Shown: piece after piece, positions 38,607 through 50,490 of the stretch | Position numbering within the stretch: the stretch's first letter is position 1 | Layout: each line of letters begins with the position of its first letter | From: Tatumella citrea | GTDB lineage: Bacteria; Pseudomonadota; Gammaproteobacteria; Enterobacterales; Enterobacteriaceae | DNA length: 64,000 nt | Reading direction: 5' to 3' | Assembly (NCBI RefSeq): GCF_002163585.1 | Contig: NZ_CP015579.1 | Span: 2,976,001-3,040,000 of the forward strand | Notes under the pieces: generated by a model | Seen by the model: the letters and a program-made list of their open reading frames with translations, nothing else | The model's database searches: none | What the model was told of the DNA's origin: nothing | Translations under genes and position numbers: made by a program

Positions 38607-38698
38607 GCAGTAAATTCATATATAGATTTAATAAATCAATTTTATTTCTAAGCCCTGATGCAGCACAATCTTTTTTTATTTCAGACCGGAAACTACCG

Positions 38699-39700
38699 AT
38701 GGGCATCTTTCGTCTTGACCCGATGATGATTAAACTGATCATCACCGTACTGCTTGCCACCTTCCTGCCAGCGAAAGGGATTTTTGTTCCTTTTTTCGAA
38801 TGGCTGACCACTGCAGCAATTGCTTTGTTGTTTTTTATGCATGGCGCCAAACTGTCTCGTGATAAAATCATCGCCGGCAGCAGCCACTGGCGGTTGCATC
38901 TGTGGATCCTGTTCAGCACGTTTGTCATGTTCCCAATTCTCGGACTGCTGTTGGTGTGGTGGCATCCGGTCGATGTCTCTCCGGAAATTTATACCGGTTT
39001 TATTTATCTGTGCATTCTGCCTGCAACCGTTCAGTCATCGATTGCTTTTACCTCACTGGCAGGAGGCAATGTCGCCGCCGCAGTGTGCAGTGCCTCTGCT
39101 TCCAGCCTGCTGGGGGTCTTTATCTCTCCGTTGCTGGTCAATCTGGTAATGAATGTCCACAGCAGCGTGCCTGGTAATGGTCTGGAACAGATTGGGAAAA
39201 TCATGCTGCAACTGCTGGTGCCTTTCCTGCTCGGCCATTTCTCACGCCGCTGGATTGCCGGATGGGTCGATAAACATCGCAGCCTGATTGGCAAAACTGA
39301 CCAGACGTCGATACTGTTAGTGGTTTATTCCGCCTTTAGTGAAGCTGTGGTCAATGGGATCTGGCACCGGGTGGGAGTCAGCACGTTACTGTGGATTATT
39401 GTCGGTAGCTTGTTACTGTTATCAATCGTGTTGTTGATTAACGTTATCGCTGCACGCGCCTTTGGTTTTAGCCGCCCGGATGAGATAACCATCCTGTTTT
39501 GTGGCTCTAAAAAAAGCCTGGCCAATGGTGTCCCTATGGCCAATATTTTGTTCCCGGCCAGTTCCGTCGGTATCATCGTGCTGCCGTTGATGGTATTCCA
39601 TCAGGTACAGCTAATGACCTGCTCCTTTATTGCACAGCGATATCAGAAAAAAAATCAGCAACAACAATCTGTCACCGCGAAAGCGTCAGAAAGTCAGTAA
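38699..39700 (+). CDS. yfeH: YfeH, bile acid:sodium symporter family protein
   Basis: 333 residues, nine or ten helices, matching E. coli YfeH in LTTAAIALLFFMHGAKLSR, STFVMFPILGLLL, AGGNVAAAVCSASASSLLG and FCGSKKSLANGVPMANILFP. SBF/BASS family inner-membrane protein; substrate not established. Probably controlled by divergent YfeR. Followed by a clear hairpin terminator. Confidence 0.92.
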   Translation: MGIFRLDPMMIKLIITVLLATFLPAKGIFVPFFEWLTTAAIALLFFMHGAKLSRDKIIAGSSHWRLHLWILFSTFVMFPILGLLLVWWHPVDVSPEIYTGFIYLCILPATVQSSIAFTSLAGGNVAAAVCSASASSLLGVFISPLLVNLVMNVHSSVPGNGLEQIGKIMLQLLVPFLLGHFSRRWIAGWVDKHRSLIGKTDQTSILLVVYSAFSEAVVNGIWHRVGVSTLLWIIVGSLLLLSIVLLINVIAARAFGFSRPDEITILFCGSKKSLANGVPMANILFPASSVGIIVLPLMVFHQVQLMTCSFIAQRYQKKNQQQQSVTAKASESQ

Positions 39701-39708
39701 ACATCAGT

Positions 39709-39738
39709 CTGAGACAGCACCAATGCTGTCTCAGCATT
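39709..39738 (+). terminator. yfeH terminator
   Basis: CTGAGACAGC (39709-39718), 6-nt loop, GCTGTCTCAG (39725-39734), then CATTTT. Confidence 0.75.
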
Positions 39739-39947
39739 TTCGGCAGTTATAATCTCCCTGTTTTTTTCTGAGTTCCCCATAACAGATTGTCACTCACTCA
39801 GCACTTCTTCCTATTGATTTTTCTGATGCTTATGACAATGATTAAACCATTGTTATGGCATACCACCAGCCCGAATAATCCATACCCTAATAAAATGAAC
39901 TGAGCACTCAACGGGCTGTACCTTCACTTTTAATGGCAGGAACAGAT

Positions 39948-41090
39948 ATGAATCAACAGACACACGACGGCGGCCCGGAGCAGTCACGGGAAGAACCTCC
40001 TGTACGCGCTGATCAGTCTCAGACAGCAGCGGCTGAACCCGAAGAGGAACGCAAGCGACCCGGTAAAAAGCCACTCGTCATTCTGGCCATTATCGTCATT
40101 ATTGTGGTCATCGCGGCCATCATCTACTGGCTGATGAACCGCGGTCTGGAAACTACGGATGATGCATTTACTGACGGTAATGCGGCCATCATTGCACCAA
40201 AAACTTCCGGTTATATCGTTCGTTTGCTGGTGAACGATAACCAGAAAGTTAACAAAGGTGATTTGCTGGCAGAAATTGATCCGAAAGATGCAACAGCTCA
40301 GCGTGATCAGGCACAGGCTCAGCTTGGGCTGGCAACGGCACAGCTCCATCAGGCAGAAGCCCAGTTGGCACTGTCAAAAGTACAGTACCCGGCCCAGCGT
40401 GATCAGGCCCTGGCCAGCCAGGCTCAGGCTCGTGCTCAGTTACAGAATGCTGAAGCAGCCTACCGCCGCCAGCATGGTGTTGATCCAAAAGCGACGACTC
40501 AGAGCAATATCGACAGTGCCACTGCTCAATGGCGTTCTGCTCAGGCTGAGTATCAGAACGCTACCGCACAGGTAGAAATTGCTTCTCAGGTGGCGTTGCA
40601 GATTCGCCAGCAGGAAACCAACGTTGAAGCCCGTCAGCAACAGGTGAGCCAGGCAGAGGCACAGCTGGAAACAGCGAATCTCAATCTTTCCTATACCAAA
40701 GTGATCGCCCCATACAGCGGATATATCACTAAGCGTAATATCGAACTGGGTAGTCTGGTACAGGCCGGCAGCTCGTTGTTCTCTCTGGTGTCCCCGGATA
40801 TCTGGGTAACCGCCAACTTCAAAGAATCACAACTGCAGTACATGAAACCGGGTGATCATGTCAGCATTAGTGTTGATGCCTATCCGGACCTGAAACTGGA
40901 AGGCCATGTAGACAGTATCCAGATGGGTTCAGGCTCACATTTCTCGGCATTCCCTGCAGAAAATGCCACCGGTAATTTTGTAAAAATTGTACAGCGTGTG
41001 CCGGTAAAAATTGTGATTGATAAAGGTCTTGATCCGAACCATCCGTTACCACTGGGATTATCCGTTGAACCAGAGGTCACTGTGAAATGA
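39948..41090 (+). CDS. Membrane fusion protein of a tripartite efflux pump (EmrA-like)
   Basis: 380 residues from the ATG at 39948 (AGGA 6 bp before). A charged 36-residue N-terminus, one transmembrane helix (VILAIIVIIVVIAAIIYWL, ~40-60), lipoyl half (TDGNAAIIAPKTSGYIVRLL), long coiled coil of A/Q repeats (~110-230), second lipoyl half (APYSGYITKRNIELGSLVQ) and beta-barrel (VTANFKESQLQYMKPGD). HlyD/EmrA family, linking the inner-membrane pump to the outer-membrane channel. First gene of a three-gene operon. Confidence 0.9.
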   Translation: MNQQTHDGGPEQSREEPPVRADQSQTAAAEPEEERKRPGKKPLVILAIIVIIVVIAAIIYWLMNRGLETTDDAFTDGNAAIIAPKTSGYIVRLLVNDNQKVNKGDLLAEIDPKDATAQRDQAQAQLGLATAQLHQAEAQLALSKVQYPAQRDQALASQAQARAQLQNAEAAYRRQHGVDPKATTQSNIDSATAQWRSAQAEYQNATAQVEIASQVALQIRQQETNVEARQQQVSQAEAQLETANLNLSYTKVIAPYSGYITKRNIELGSLVQAGSSLFSLVSPDIWVTANFKESQLQYMKPGDHVSISVDAYPDLKLEGHVDSIQMGSGSHFSAFPAENATGNFVKIVQRVPVKIVIDKGLDPNHPLPLGLSVEPEVTVK

Positions 41091-42655
41091 GTGCCTCCGA
41101 TAGCTGGAAACCAGCCAGTAACCCCTGGCTGGTCGCCCTGACGGTTACTCTGGCGGTATTTATGGAAGTGCTGGATTCCACTATCGTCAACGTGGCCTTG
41201 CCACATGTCGCCGGGTCGCTTTCATCGAGTTATGATGAATCAACCTGGGTTCTCACCTCATATCTGGTGGCCAACGGGATTGTGCTTCCTATATCGGCTT
41301 TCCTGAGCCGCTATTTTGGCAGGAAGAATTACTTCCTGCTGTGTATTGTCATGTTTACCCTGTGCTCGTTCCTGTGCGGCATTGCCACTGAGCTTTGGCA
41401 GCTGATTCTGTTTCGTATTCTGCAGGGATTTTTTGGCGGTGGTCTTCAGCCCGTCCAGCAATCCGTACTGTTGGACTATTTCAGTAAGAAAGATCGCGGA
41501 AAAGCATTTGGTTTATCTTCTATCGCTATCATTGTGGCCCCGGTCATTGGTCCGACCCTCGGCGGCTGGATCACTGATAACTACAGTTGGCGTTGGATCT
41601 TCTTTATTAATATTCCTGTCGGCATTATGACCGCACTGGCGATTTACCAGTTACTGGAAGATCCACCGTGGGAGAAAAAGTCCGCCAAAACGATGAAGGT
41701 GGATTATATCGGGATCAGCCTGATCACCTTAGGGCTGGGTTGTCTGCAGGTGTTCCTTGACCGCGGAGAAGATGAAGACTGGTTTAACTCAAATTTTATC
41801 ATTCTGTTCGCTACCCTGGCAGTGATTGGTATTGTTGGCGCAATTTACTGGCTGATGTACGCTAAAAAACCAGTGGTGGATATTCTGGTGATGCGGGATC
41901 GGAATTTCTGGGTCGCCGGGCTATTAATGGCTGCAATGGCATTTATTCTGTACGGCAGTTCGGTGGTTATTCCACAACTGGCGCAGCAGGATCTTGGCTA
42001 TACTGCCACCCTTGCCGGTCTGGTACTCACCCCCGGAGCTATCTGTATTATTCTCACCATCCCGCTGGTATTGCGGCTGATGCCGGTGATTCAGACCCGC
42101 TTTATCATCATGATTGGCTTTATCTGTCTGACCACCTCATTTTTCTTTTCGGCCCAACATCTGACTCCGGATCTTGATTTTGGATCGCTGGTGTTTATGC
42201 GTAGTACCCAGTCAATAGGGTTGGGGTTCCTGTTTGTGCCACTCACCACTATTGCGTTTATTACCATACCTCAGCGGCTGAATGCTGATGCATCTGCGCT
42301 TTTTACCATGTTCCGTAATGTGGCGGGTTCAATAGGTATTTCGCTATCCACGGCAGCGATAACCGAACGACAGCAGGCACGGTCAGCCTATTTATCGGAT
42401 CATATGAGCACCCTTGATCAGCAATTTAATCAGGCAGTCACTCAGATGACAGATGCGGTTAAAAACTTTACCAGTATTGCCGGAGACGCCAGCTCAGTGG
42501 CGATGGGGCAACTGTATAAACAAATGATTAGCCAGGCGCGTTTTCTGGCTTATGTTGATGTATTCTCCGGGCTCTGCCTTATCGGGCTGGTAATGATCCC
42601 ATTCTGTCTGTTACTTGCCCCGGTCAAAAGTGAAGGCAGTGCAGGAGGCCATTAA
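41087..42655 (+). CDS. MFS drug transporter, DHA2 family (EmrB-like)
   Basis: 522 residues with fourteen predicted helices. Motifs: LDSTIVNVALPHVAGSL in helix 1, RILQGFFGGGLQPVQQS, and the antiporter motif C as APVIGPTLGGWITDNYSWRWIFFIN. Proton-driven drug efflux across the inner membrane. Start overlaps the EmrA-like stop (ATGA). The two are the typical EmrAB pair, but paralogue identity (emrKY, farAB, etc.) is not resolved. Confidence 0.92.
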   Translation: MSASDSWKPASNPWLVALTVTLAVFMEVLDSTIVNVALPHVAGSLSSSYDESTWVLTSYLVANGIVLPISAFLSRYFGRKNYFLLCIVMFTLCSFLCGIATELWQLILFRILQGFFGGGLQPVQQSVLLDYFSKKDRGKAFGLSSIAIIVAPVIGPTLGGWITDNYSWRWIFFINIPVGIMTALAIYQLLEDPPWEKKSAKTMKVDYIGISLITLGLGCLQVFLDRGEDEDWFNSNFIILFATLAVIGIVGAIYWLMYAKKPVVDILVMRDRNFWVAGLLMAAMAFILYGSSVVIPQLAQQDLGYTATLAGLVLTPGAICIILTIPLVLRLMPVIQTRFIIMIGFICLTTSFFFSAQHLTPDLDFGSLVFMRSTQSIGLGFLFVPLTTIAFITIPQRLNADASALFTMFRNVAGSIGISLSTAAITERQQARSAYLSDHMSTLDQQFNQAVTQMTDAVKNFTSIAGDASSVAMGQLYKQMISQARFLAYVDVFSGLCLIGLVMIPFCLLLAPVKSEGSAGGH

Positions 42656-42656
42656 A

Positions 42657-44210
42657 ATGAAGGAATTTGCTATGCAACCAGTCAGTTACCGGTTCAGTGC
42701 GCTGTTTATCAGCCTGTTACTGGCCGGCTGTAGTATCGGACCTGATTTCAGCCGTCCGGCCAATAATCTGCCGGCTCAGTGGCACGATATGGCCTCCGAT
42801 CAGCAATCCCGCCCGTTGTCTGCTGATCCGGCGGTAAACTGGTGGAGTAATTTTAAAGATCCGCAGCTCGATAGCCTGATAAGCCGGGCCATTGCCGGTA
42901 ATCTGACACTGCAACAGGCCGTATTACGCATCGCCGGAGCCCGTGAGCAGGTAGCTCAGGCTACCGGAGCACTGATGCCTACTGTCAACGGTCAGGCCAG
43001 TTATTCTCTGCAACAACCGGGGCTAAAAGGCATACTTAAATCCCACCATGTCTATGACAATCTGACCGACGACGAAACCAGCCTGGTAAACAAGGCCACT
43101 GGCCGTGTCAACCTTTATCAGGGAGGATTCGATGCCAGCTGGGAACTGGATCTGTGGGGTAAAGCCCGCCGTCAGCGCGAAATGGCTGTAGCAGAGCAGC
43201 AGGCCGCTATCGAGCAACGTAACGATGGTCTGGTCTCTCTGGAAGCGGAAGTAGCCCGTACCTATCTGCAATTACGCGCAGCTCAGGCGATAACACAGGT
43301 CACAGAACAACAGATCGCCATCGCACAACAGACCGCCCAGCTGACCGCCAGCCAGTTACAAAATGGTCTGGCACCGGCCGCCAATCTGGAAAATGCCACC
43401 GCCCGCGTCACCGCATTACAGGCACAACTACCGGGTTATCAGTCTCAGATTGCTCAGGCTATGAATGGTCTGGCGGTACTGCTCGGGAAAACACCTGGTG
43501 CGCTGGATAATGAGCTGCAGGCCGTTCGTCCGCTTCCTGCCCTGCCGAATCTGGTATCAGTCGGAGTCCCTTCGGAACTGGCCCGCCGCCGCCCGGATAT
43601 TCGTCAGGCTGAAGCCACACTGCATGCGCAGACAGCGAATATCGGGGTGTCAGTCGCTCAGCTGTTCCCAAGTATCTCTCTGACCGGGCAACTGGGAGTC
43701 CGGAATACTGACGCCAGTTATCTGGATGACTGGAGCAGCCATTTCTACAGTATTGGCCCGGGTATTTCATTGCCTATTTTCCAGGGCGGACAACTGGTTT
43801 CGAATGTCCGACTGGCCAGAGCTCAGCAGGCTAATGCCGCGTTAAGCTACCGTCAGACAGTACTCACAGCGCTACAGGAAGTAGAAAATGCTCTGGTCAG
43901 CTACCGGGCCGATCAGCAACAGCTAATTTCATTGCAGGCCTCTGAAAAAGCGCTGCAACAAGCCTGGTCACTCTCTTCCGAAGGCTACCGGAAAGGCATT
44001 ACCACTTATATCGATGTGCTGGACGCTCAGCGGCAGTTATCACAAACTCAGCAACAGGTAGTTCAGGTACAGGCCACGGCAGCAACCGACCTGGTCGCGT
44101 TGTACAAATCTCTGGGCGGGGGATGGCAGGAGTATCAACAGGTAAAACTTCCTGACTATCATGTGTTTGGTGACACCCCTAAAACCGGGGTCAACGCTGA
44201 AAGTCAGTAA
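42657..44210 (+). CDS. Outer-membrane efflux lipoprotein, NodT family
   Basis: 517 residues from the ATG at 42657 (GGAGG 8 bp before; a second ATG at 42672 also has an SD). Signal peptide with lipobox LLAGC, then SIGPDFSRPANNLPAQW. Two repeated outer-membrane efflux (OEP) halves rich in Ala/Gln coiled coil, with WELDLWGKARRQ and RRRPDIRQAEATLHAQTANIGV typical of NodT/OprM-like channels. It completes the tripartite pump across the envelope. Starts 1 bp after the emrB-like stop. Confidence 0.92.
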   Translation: MKEFAMQPVSYRFSALFISLLLAGCSIGPDFSRPANNLPAQWHDMASDQQSRPLSADPAVNWWSNFKDPQLDSLISRAIAGNLTLQQAVLRIAGAREQVAQATGALMPTVNGQASYSLQQPGLKGILKSHHVYDNLTDDETSLVNKATGRVNLYQGGFDASWELDLWGKARRQREMAVAEQQAAIEQRNDGLVSLEAEVARTYLQLRAAQAITQVTEQQIAIAQQTAQLTASQLQNGLAPAANLENATARVTALQAQLPGYQSQIAQAMNGLAVLLGKTPGALDNELQAVRPLPALPNLVSVGVPSELARRRPDIRQAEATLHAQTANIGVSVAQLFPSISLTGQLGVRNTDASYLDDWSSHFYSIGPGISLPIFQGGQLVSNVRLARAQQANAALSYRQTVLTALQEVENALVSYRADQQQLISLQASEKALQQAWSLSSEGYRKGITTYIDVLDAQRQLSQTQQQVVQVQATAATDLVALYKSLGGGWQEYQQVKLPDYHVFGDTPKTGVNAESQ

Positions 44211-44220
44211 TAAACAGTAC

Positions 44221-44251
44221 GCCCCCTTTTATCAGGGGGCGTTATTATTTT
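44221..44251 (+). terminator. Terminator of the efflux operon
   Basis: GCCCCC (44221-44226) and GGGGGC (44235-44240) with a T-rich tail GTTATTATTTT; it stands between the convergent efflux operon and ypeB. Confidence 0.75.
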
Positions 44252-44457
44252 CGAAGCGGATCAACCAGCCCCTGAAGACCTTCGATTTTAATCGCCAGTG
44301 CCAGCTGCAACAAATCACCAAGATGGCCTTCGGGAAAACTTTCCTTACGGGCAAACCACAGAAGATACTCTTCGGGTAAATCAATCAGTACTCTGCCCTG
44401 ATATTTACCAAACGGCATCCTGGTATTAGCCAGTTCCACCAGATTGTGCTTGTCCAG
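44245..44457 (-). CDS. ypeB: YpeB (DUF3820), apparent CTG start
   Basis: 70 residues: DKHNLVELANTRMPFGKYQG, then LIDLPEEYLLWFARKESFPEG, matching E. coli YpeB (72) from its first residues. The codon aligned with the E. coli start methionine is CTG (44455-44457), preceded by a perfect SD GGGAGG with 6-nt spacing. No ATG lies near; a GTG at 44437-44439 would cut six conserved residues and has no SD. It begins 2 bp after the ligA stop, so coupled translation is likely. DUF3820 proteins are putative nucleic-acid-associated proteins of unknown role. Confidence 0.85.
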   Translation of the reverse strand: MDKHNLVELANTRMPFGKYQGRVLIDLPEEYLLWFARKESFPEGHLGDLLQLALAIKIEGLQGLVDPLRK

Positions 44458-44459
44458 TA

Positions 44460-46538
<2,079 letters not shown>

Positions 46539-47618
46539 TTAATTCTGGTCGGTAACTTCCCGAATCCGTGATTTGTAAACTTCAAGTTTTTGTGGCGTCA
46601 TCATCCGGCGTTCATCATCCAGAACAACAGCACCAACATCATCAGCTATCCGCTGTGCAGATTGCAGCATCAGTTTAAAATTCTGATGAGCATCGCCATA
46701 GGATGGAACCATCATAAAGATAGAGACACCCGGCGTGGTAAAATCACCCATCTGCTCCGGATCAAAAGATCCGGGCTTAAGCATATTTGCCAGGCTAAAC
46801 AGAACCGGGCCGCTACCTGATGGATTCAGATGGCGATGGAAAATATTCATTTCACCGAACTGGAAACCTGCCTGCAGAATAGCCTGTAACAGTGACTCCC
46901 CGTTCAGCTCACCCCCGGTATGCGCTGCAACATGCAATACCAGCACCGCTTCTTTGGCTGCCGGTTGTTTTTCCTGTGCGGGCTCAGCCACAGGTTCAGG
47001 CACTTCCGGAGTAGATTGTCTGGCGAATTCGGTTGCTGCCGGTTCCTGTGGTTCACTGTGCGTATGAGTCGCTACAGGTTCCACCGGGTGCAGTGGCTCG
47101 AACTCCGGTGCCGGCGCACGATACTGTTCCGGAACCTCTGTGATCACAGGTTGCGGACGCTGTACCGGCGTTTCCTGCGGAGCAGAATAAGCATGGCGAT
47201 CAGCAGATTCACGTACCGGCTCCCGTGGCTCCTCACGATGGTAATCCTGAGACTGACGCACTGGCGCAGACGAATAGCCATTATCTGAGTCCATTAATGG
47301 GTCAGCGACAGGCTCCTGCCGGTGGCGCAACGAAGTTTTCGCTGCTGGTGCCGGAGAATACACGTCGTCAGACGCCCGCCCCTGCTGAGTATAGGCAGGT
47401 GCTTCATCTTCTTCGTGATATTCACGGCTGGCACGAAAGTCCGTAATATCTTCTTCGTCACTCAGGTCATCGTTGTCGCGTTGCTTTAAACGCTTGTGCG
47501 GACGATCACGGAAAACCGAAGACCGCTCCTTGCGGTTGGTCCAAAGACCATGAAGGAGAAGTGCAACGATGGCAACCGCACCAACAACGATTAATATCAG
47601 ACGCAAATCCTGCATCAT
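46539..47618 (-). CDS. zipA: Cell division protein ZipA
   Basis: 359 residues from the ATG at 47618 ([20 protein letters not shown]), which aligns with the E. coli start; a longer in-frame extension is not conserved. N-terminal anchor helix, a charged segment, a long Pro/Gln/Glu-rich linker (~60-215), and the C-terminal FtsZ-binding domain ([36 protein letters not shown]). Tethers FtsZ to the inner membrane. Divergent from cysZ. Confidence 0.96.
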   Translation of the reverse strand: MMQDLRLILIVVGAVAIVALLLHGLWTNRKERSSVFRDRPHKRLKQRDNDDLSDEEDITDFRASREYHEEDEAPAYTQQGRASDDVYSPAPAAKTSLRHRQEPVADPLMDSDNGYSSAPVRQSQDYHREEPREPVRESADRHAYSAPQETPVQRPQPVITEVPEQYRAPAPEFEPLHPVEPVATHTHSEPQEPAATEFARQSTPEVPEPVAEPAQEKQPAAKEAVLVLHVAAHTGGELNGESLLQAILQAGFQFGEMNIFHRHLNPSGSGPVLFSLANMLKPGSFDPEQMGDFTTPGVSIFMMVPSYGDAHQNFKLMLQSAQRIADDVGAVVLDDERRMMTPQKLEVYKSRIREVTDQN

Positions 47619-47833
47619 TGTATTCTCTGTTGTTCCAATACTTTGCCCTGCTAAAGGCACCTTTACCCTTAAATGTATTTGCCAGGCCCAACAAGTGCAA
47701 GTCTGCATAGTATTTTCTGACAAATATTCTGATATCCGTCGCGTGACTGCTGCTTTTTCACACAAAACTTTACTTACCTGCCGGTCAAACAACGTTATGA
47801 TGTGCCGCTGACGGCCTTAATAAGAGAATGAAT

Positions 47834-48625
47834 ATGCAGAACAGGAATTCCGCAAAGGAAGTTAATGGGATTCACTATTTTCGTCAGGGATGGCAACTGG
47901 CGACATTACCGGGCATACGTCGTTATGTCATCGTTCCGCTGCTGGTAAATATCGTTTTAATGGGCGCGGCCTTTAGCTGGTTGTTTTTTCGCCTTGAACA
48001 ATGGATTCCCCGGTTACTGGGGCATATTCCCCACTGGCTGCAATGGCTGGACTATCTGCTCTGGCCGCTGGCCATATTGTCATTGCTTCTAATCTTCGGT
48101 TATTTCTTTTCCACCCTGGCTAACTGGATAGCGGCACCCTTTTGTGGCCTGTTGGCTGAACAACTGGAAAGTCGGCTGACCGGACATCCTCTGGCTGACG
48201 GCGGCTGGAAAGGACTGATTAAAGATCTGCCACGCATCATGTTACGCGAGTGGCAAAAGCTGAAATACTATCTGCCCCGTGCCATTATCCTGTTGCTGAT
48301 ACATTTTATTCCGGTGGTTGGCCAGACGCTTGCTCCATTGCTATGGTTTTTGTTTGGTGCCTGGATGATGGCGATTCAGTACTGTGATTATCCGTTTGAT
48401 AATCACCGCGTGCCGTTCCTCCAGATGCGCAGAACACTGGCAACTCACAGAACTGCGCATTTGCAGTTTGGTGCGCTGGTGAGCATTTTTACTTTGGTGC
48501 CACTGGTTAATCTGGTCATAATGCCGGTTGCAGTATGTGGTGCAACAGCAATGTGGGTCGACCACTACCGCTCACTAAAAGTCACTGGCAACGGCCCTGA
48601 AACCAGCGGCGTTATTGCCCCCTGA
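47834..48625 (+). CDS. cysZ: Sulfate transporter CysZ
   Basis: 263 residues from the ATG at 47834, which has AAGAG 7 bp before it; the ATG at 47828 is too close to that SD. Four or more hydrophobic segments with [43 protein letters not shown] and [15 protein letters not shown] as in E. coli CysZ (253). Brings sulfate into the cell for cysteine synthesis, fitting the next gene cysK. Confidence 0.95.
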   Translation: MQNRNSAKEVNGIHYFRQGWQLATLPGIRRYVIVPLLVNIVLMGAAFSWLFFRLEQWIPRLLGHIPHWLQWLDYLLWPLAILSLLLIFGYFFSTLANWIAAPFCGLLAEQLESRLTGHPLADGGWKGLIKDLPRIMLREWQKLKYYLPRAIILLLIHFIPVVGQTLAPLLWFLFGAWMMAIQYCDYPFDNHRVPFLQMRRTLATHRTAHLQFGALVSIFTLVPLVNLVIMPVAVCGATAMWVDHYRSLKVTGNGPETSGVIAP

Positions 48626-48716
48626 CATAACGATATACTATTTCTTTACTTCACTGTCGGGCCAGAAAGCGTATTCTCATTGGGTTCTCCATATTTCAAA
48701 GAGTTAAGGACAAGCT

Positions 48717-49688
48717 ATGAGTAAGATTTACGAAGATAATTCGTTAACCATTGGCCATACTCCACTGGTCAGATTAAACCGCATTGGTAACGGGCGTATT
48801 CTGGCGAAGGTTGAATCGCGTAATCCAAGCTTTAGCGTTAAATGTCGTATCGGTGCCAACATGATTTGGGATGCGGAGAAACGCGGTATCCTGAAACCTG
48901 GCGTTGAACTGGTTGAGCCAACCAGTGGTAATACCGGGATTGCTTTGGCGTACGTTGCCGCAGCCCGCGGATACAAACTGACACTGACGATGCCAGAAAC
49001 CATGTCCGTTGAGCGCCGTAAGCTGCTGAAAGCGTTAGGGGCAAACCTGGTTCTGACCGGCGGTGCCCAGGGAATGAAAGGCGCAATCGCCAAAGCTGAA
49101 GAAATTGTTGCCTCAGATCCAGAGAAATATGTCTTACTGCAGCAGTTCAGCAATCCGGCTAACCCGCAAATTCACGAACAGACCACAGGCCCTGAAATCT
49201 GGGAAGATACTGATGGTGAAGTAGATGTCTTTATTGCAGGTGTGGGTACCGGTGGCACTCTGACCGGTGTCAGCCGTTATCTGAAAAATACCAAAGGCAA
49301 AAAGTCACTGGTTAGCGTCGCGGTTGAACCTACCGACTCACCGGTAATTACCCAGGCTCTGGCAGGTGAAGAAATTAAACCTGGCCCACACAAAATTCAG
49401 GGCATTGGTGCCGGTTTTATCCCGGGCAACCTGGATTTGTCGCTGGTCGATCGCGTGGTAACTATCACCAATGAAGATGCCATTGCCACTGCGCGTCAGT
49501 TAATGGAGTCAGAAGGTATTCTGGCCGGAATTTCTTCCGGAGCAGCTGTTGCCGCTGCACTTCAGTTGCAGCAGGAGCCAGAATTTTCCGACAAAAATAT
49601 TGTCGTGATTCTGCCATCTTCCGGCGAACGCTATCTGAGCACAGCGTTGTTTGCAGACCTGTTTACAGAGAAAGAACTGAATCAGTAA
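48717..49688 (+). CDS. cysK: Cysteine synthase A (O-acetylserine sulfhydrylase)
   Basis: 323 residues, as in E. coli. PLP lysine Lys42 in [14 protein letters not shown], substrate loop [11 protein letters not shown], phosphate loop GTGGTLTG. Makes L-cysteine from O-acetylserine and sulfide; partner of CysE. Own terminator follows. Confidence 0.97.
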   Translation: MSKIYEDNSLTIGHTPLVRLNRIGNGRILAKVESRNPSFSVKCRIGANMIWDAEKRGILKPGVELVEPTSGNTGIALAYVAAARGYKLTLTMPETMSVERRKLLKALGANLVLTGGAQGMKGAIAKAEEIVASDPEKYVLLQQFSNPANPQIHEQTTGPEIWEDTDGEVDVFIAGVGTGGTLTGVSRYLKNTKGKKSLVSVAVEPTDSPVITQALAGEEIKPGPHKIQGIGAGFIPGNLDLSLVDRVVTITNEDAIATARQLMESEGILAGISSGAAVAAALQLQQEPEFSDKNIVVILPSSGERYLSTALFADLFTEKELNQ

Positions 49689-50076
49689 GTCGCAGAATTT
49701 TGTCCCAAATGACGATAAATGCTAAAGCACCCTTGCGGTGCTTTTTTTTGTGCTCTGGATCTCACTTTTGTTATGCATGTGATGGATTTAATGTTCGCGG
49801 GTATGCTATCGCGCTACTATTTATTTAGAAGCCCAAAATAATTAGTCATTGTTATGAAGCGGATCAAAACCAGCACAATTACTGATAGGGCATAATTGAA
49901 AACATCGGCATAATGACTGGCAGGACCTCCGGCAGTCTGCGGAAAGTTCTGAGGTTAAAACTGGTCAGCCATCTGCAGTGGATGCTTTTTTGCAGTTGCA
50001 GATGACAAGAGTTCTGCGGGGTTCATCGCCGGCTCTGGTGCCACCAATAAACTCTGATAACGTTGGGGAAATAAAA
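49689..50076. other. cysK-ptsH intergenic region
   Basis: 388 bp. The cysK terminator is at its start; the rest is the ptsH promoter region. A frame open from 49978 in phase with ptsH is not conserved. No perfect CRP site was found by eye, only a TGTGA half near 49780. Confidence 0.5.
49724..49748 (+). terminator. cysK terminator
   Basis: AAAGCACC, CTTGC loop, GGTGCTTTTTTTT. Confidence 0.9.
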
Positions 50077-50334
50077 ATGTTCCAGCAAGAAGTCACTATC
50101 ACAGCTCCTAACGGTTTGCATACCCGTCCTGCAGCGCAGTTTGTTAAAGAAGCAAAAGCTTTTCAGTCTGAAATTACTGTTACTTCAAACGGCAAATCAG
50201 CCAGTGCTAAAAGCCTGTTTAAATTGCAGACTCTGGGCCTGACCCAGGGCACAGTCATCACTCTCGCAGCAGTTGGTGAAGATGAACAGCAGGCAGTTGA
50301 ACATCTGGTTAAACTGATGGCTGAACTGGAATAA
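50077..50334 (+). CDS. ptsH: Phosphocarrier protein HPr
   Basis: 85 residues, as in E. coli. His15 in [12 protein letters not shown] takes the phosphate from enzyme I; Ser46 is in AKSLFKLQ. The start at 50077 has GGGGAA 6 bp before it. First gene of ptsH-ptsI-crr, the general part of the sugar phosphotransferase system. Confidence 0.98.
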   Translation: MFQQEVTITAPNGLHTRPAAQFVKEAKAFQSEITVTSNGKSASAKSLFKLQTLGLTQGTVITLAAVGEDEQQAVEHLVKLMAELE

Positions 50335-50490
50335 CGTTGTTTCCTGCCAACATGTGCAGAAAAAAACGATACAGTGTAAAGGTCTTGATCGCGGACAATT
50401 TGTCCGCGCTATTCTTTCCGTAGATTGTTCTACATCACGGCAAATGGCGCATCGTCATTCTTTTTGGCCATCGTACTCAAAGGTAAGGTT

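Noticed and set aside
49750..50076. CRP site in front of ptsH
   Set aside because: Only one TGTGA half was found; no acceptable second half at the right distance.
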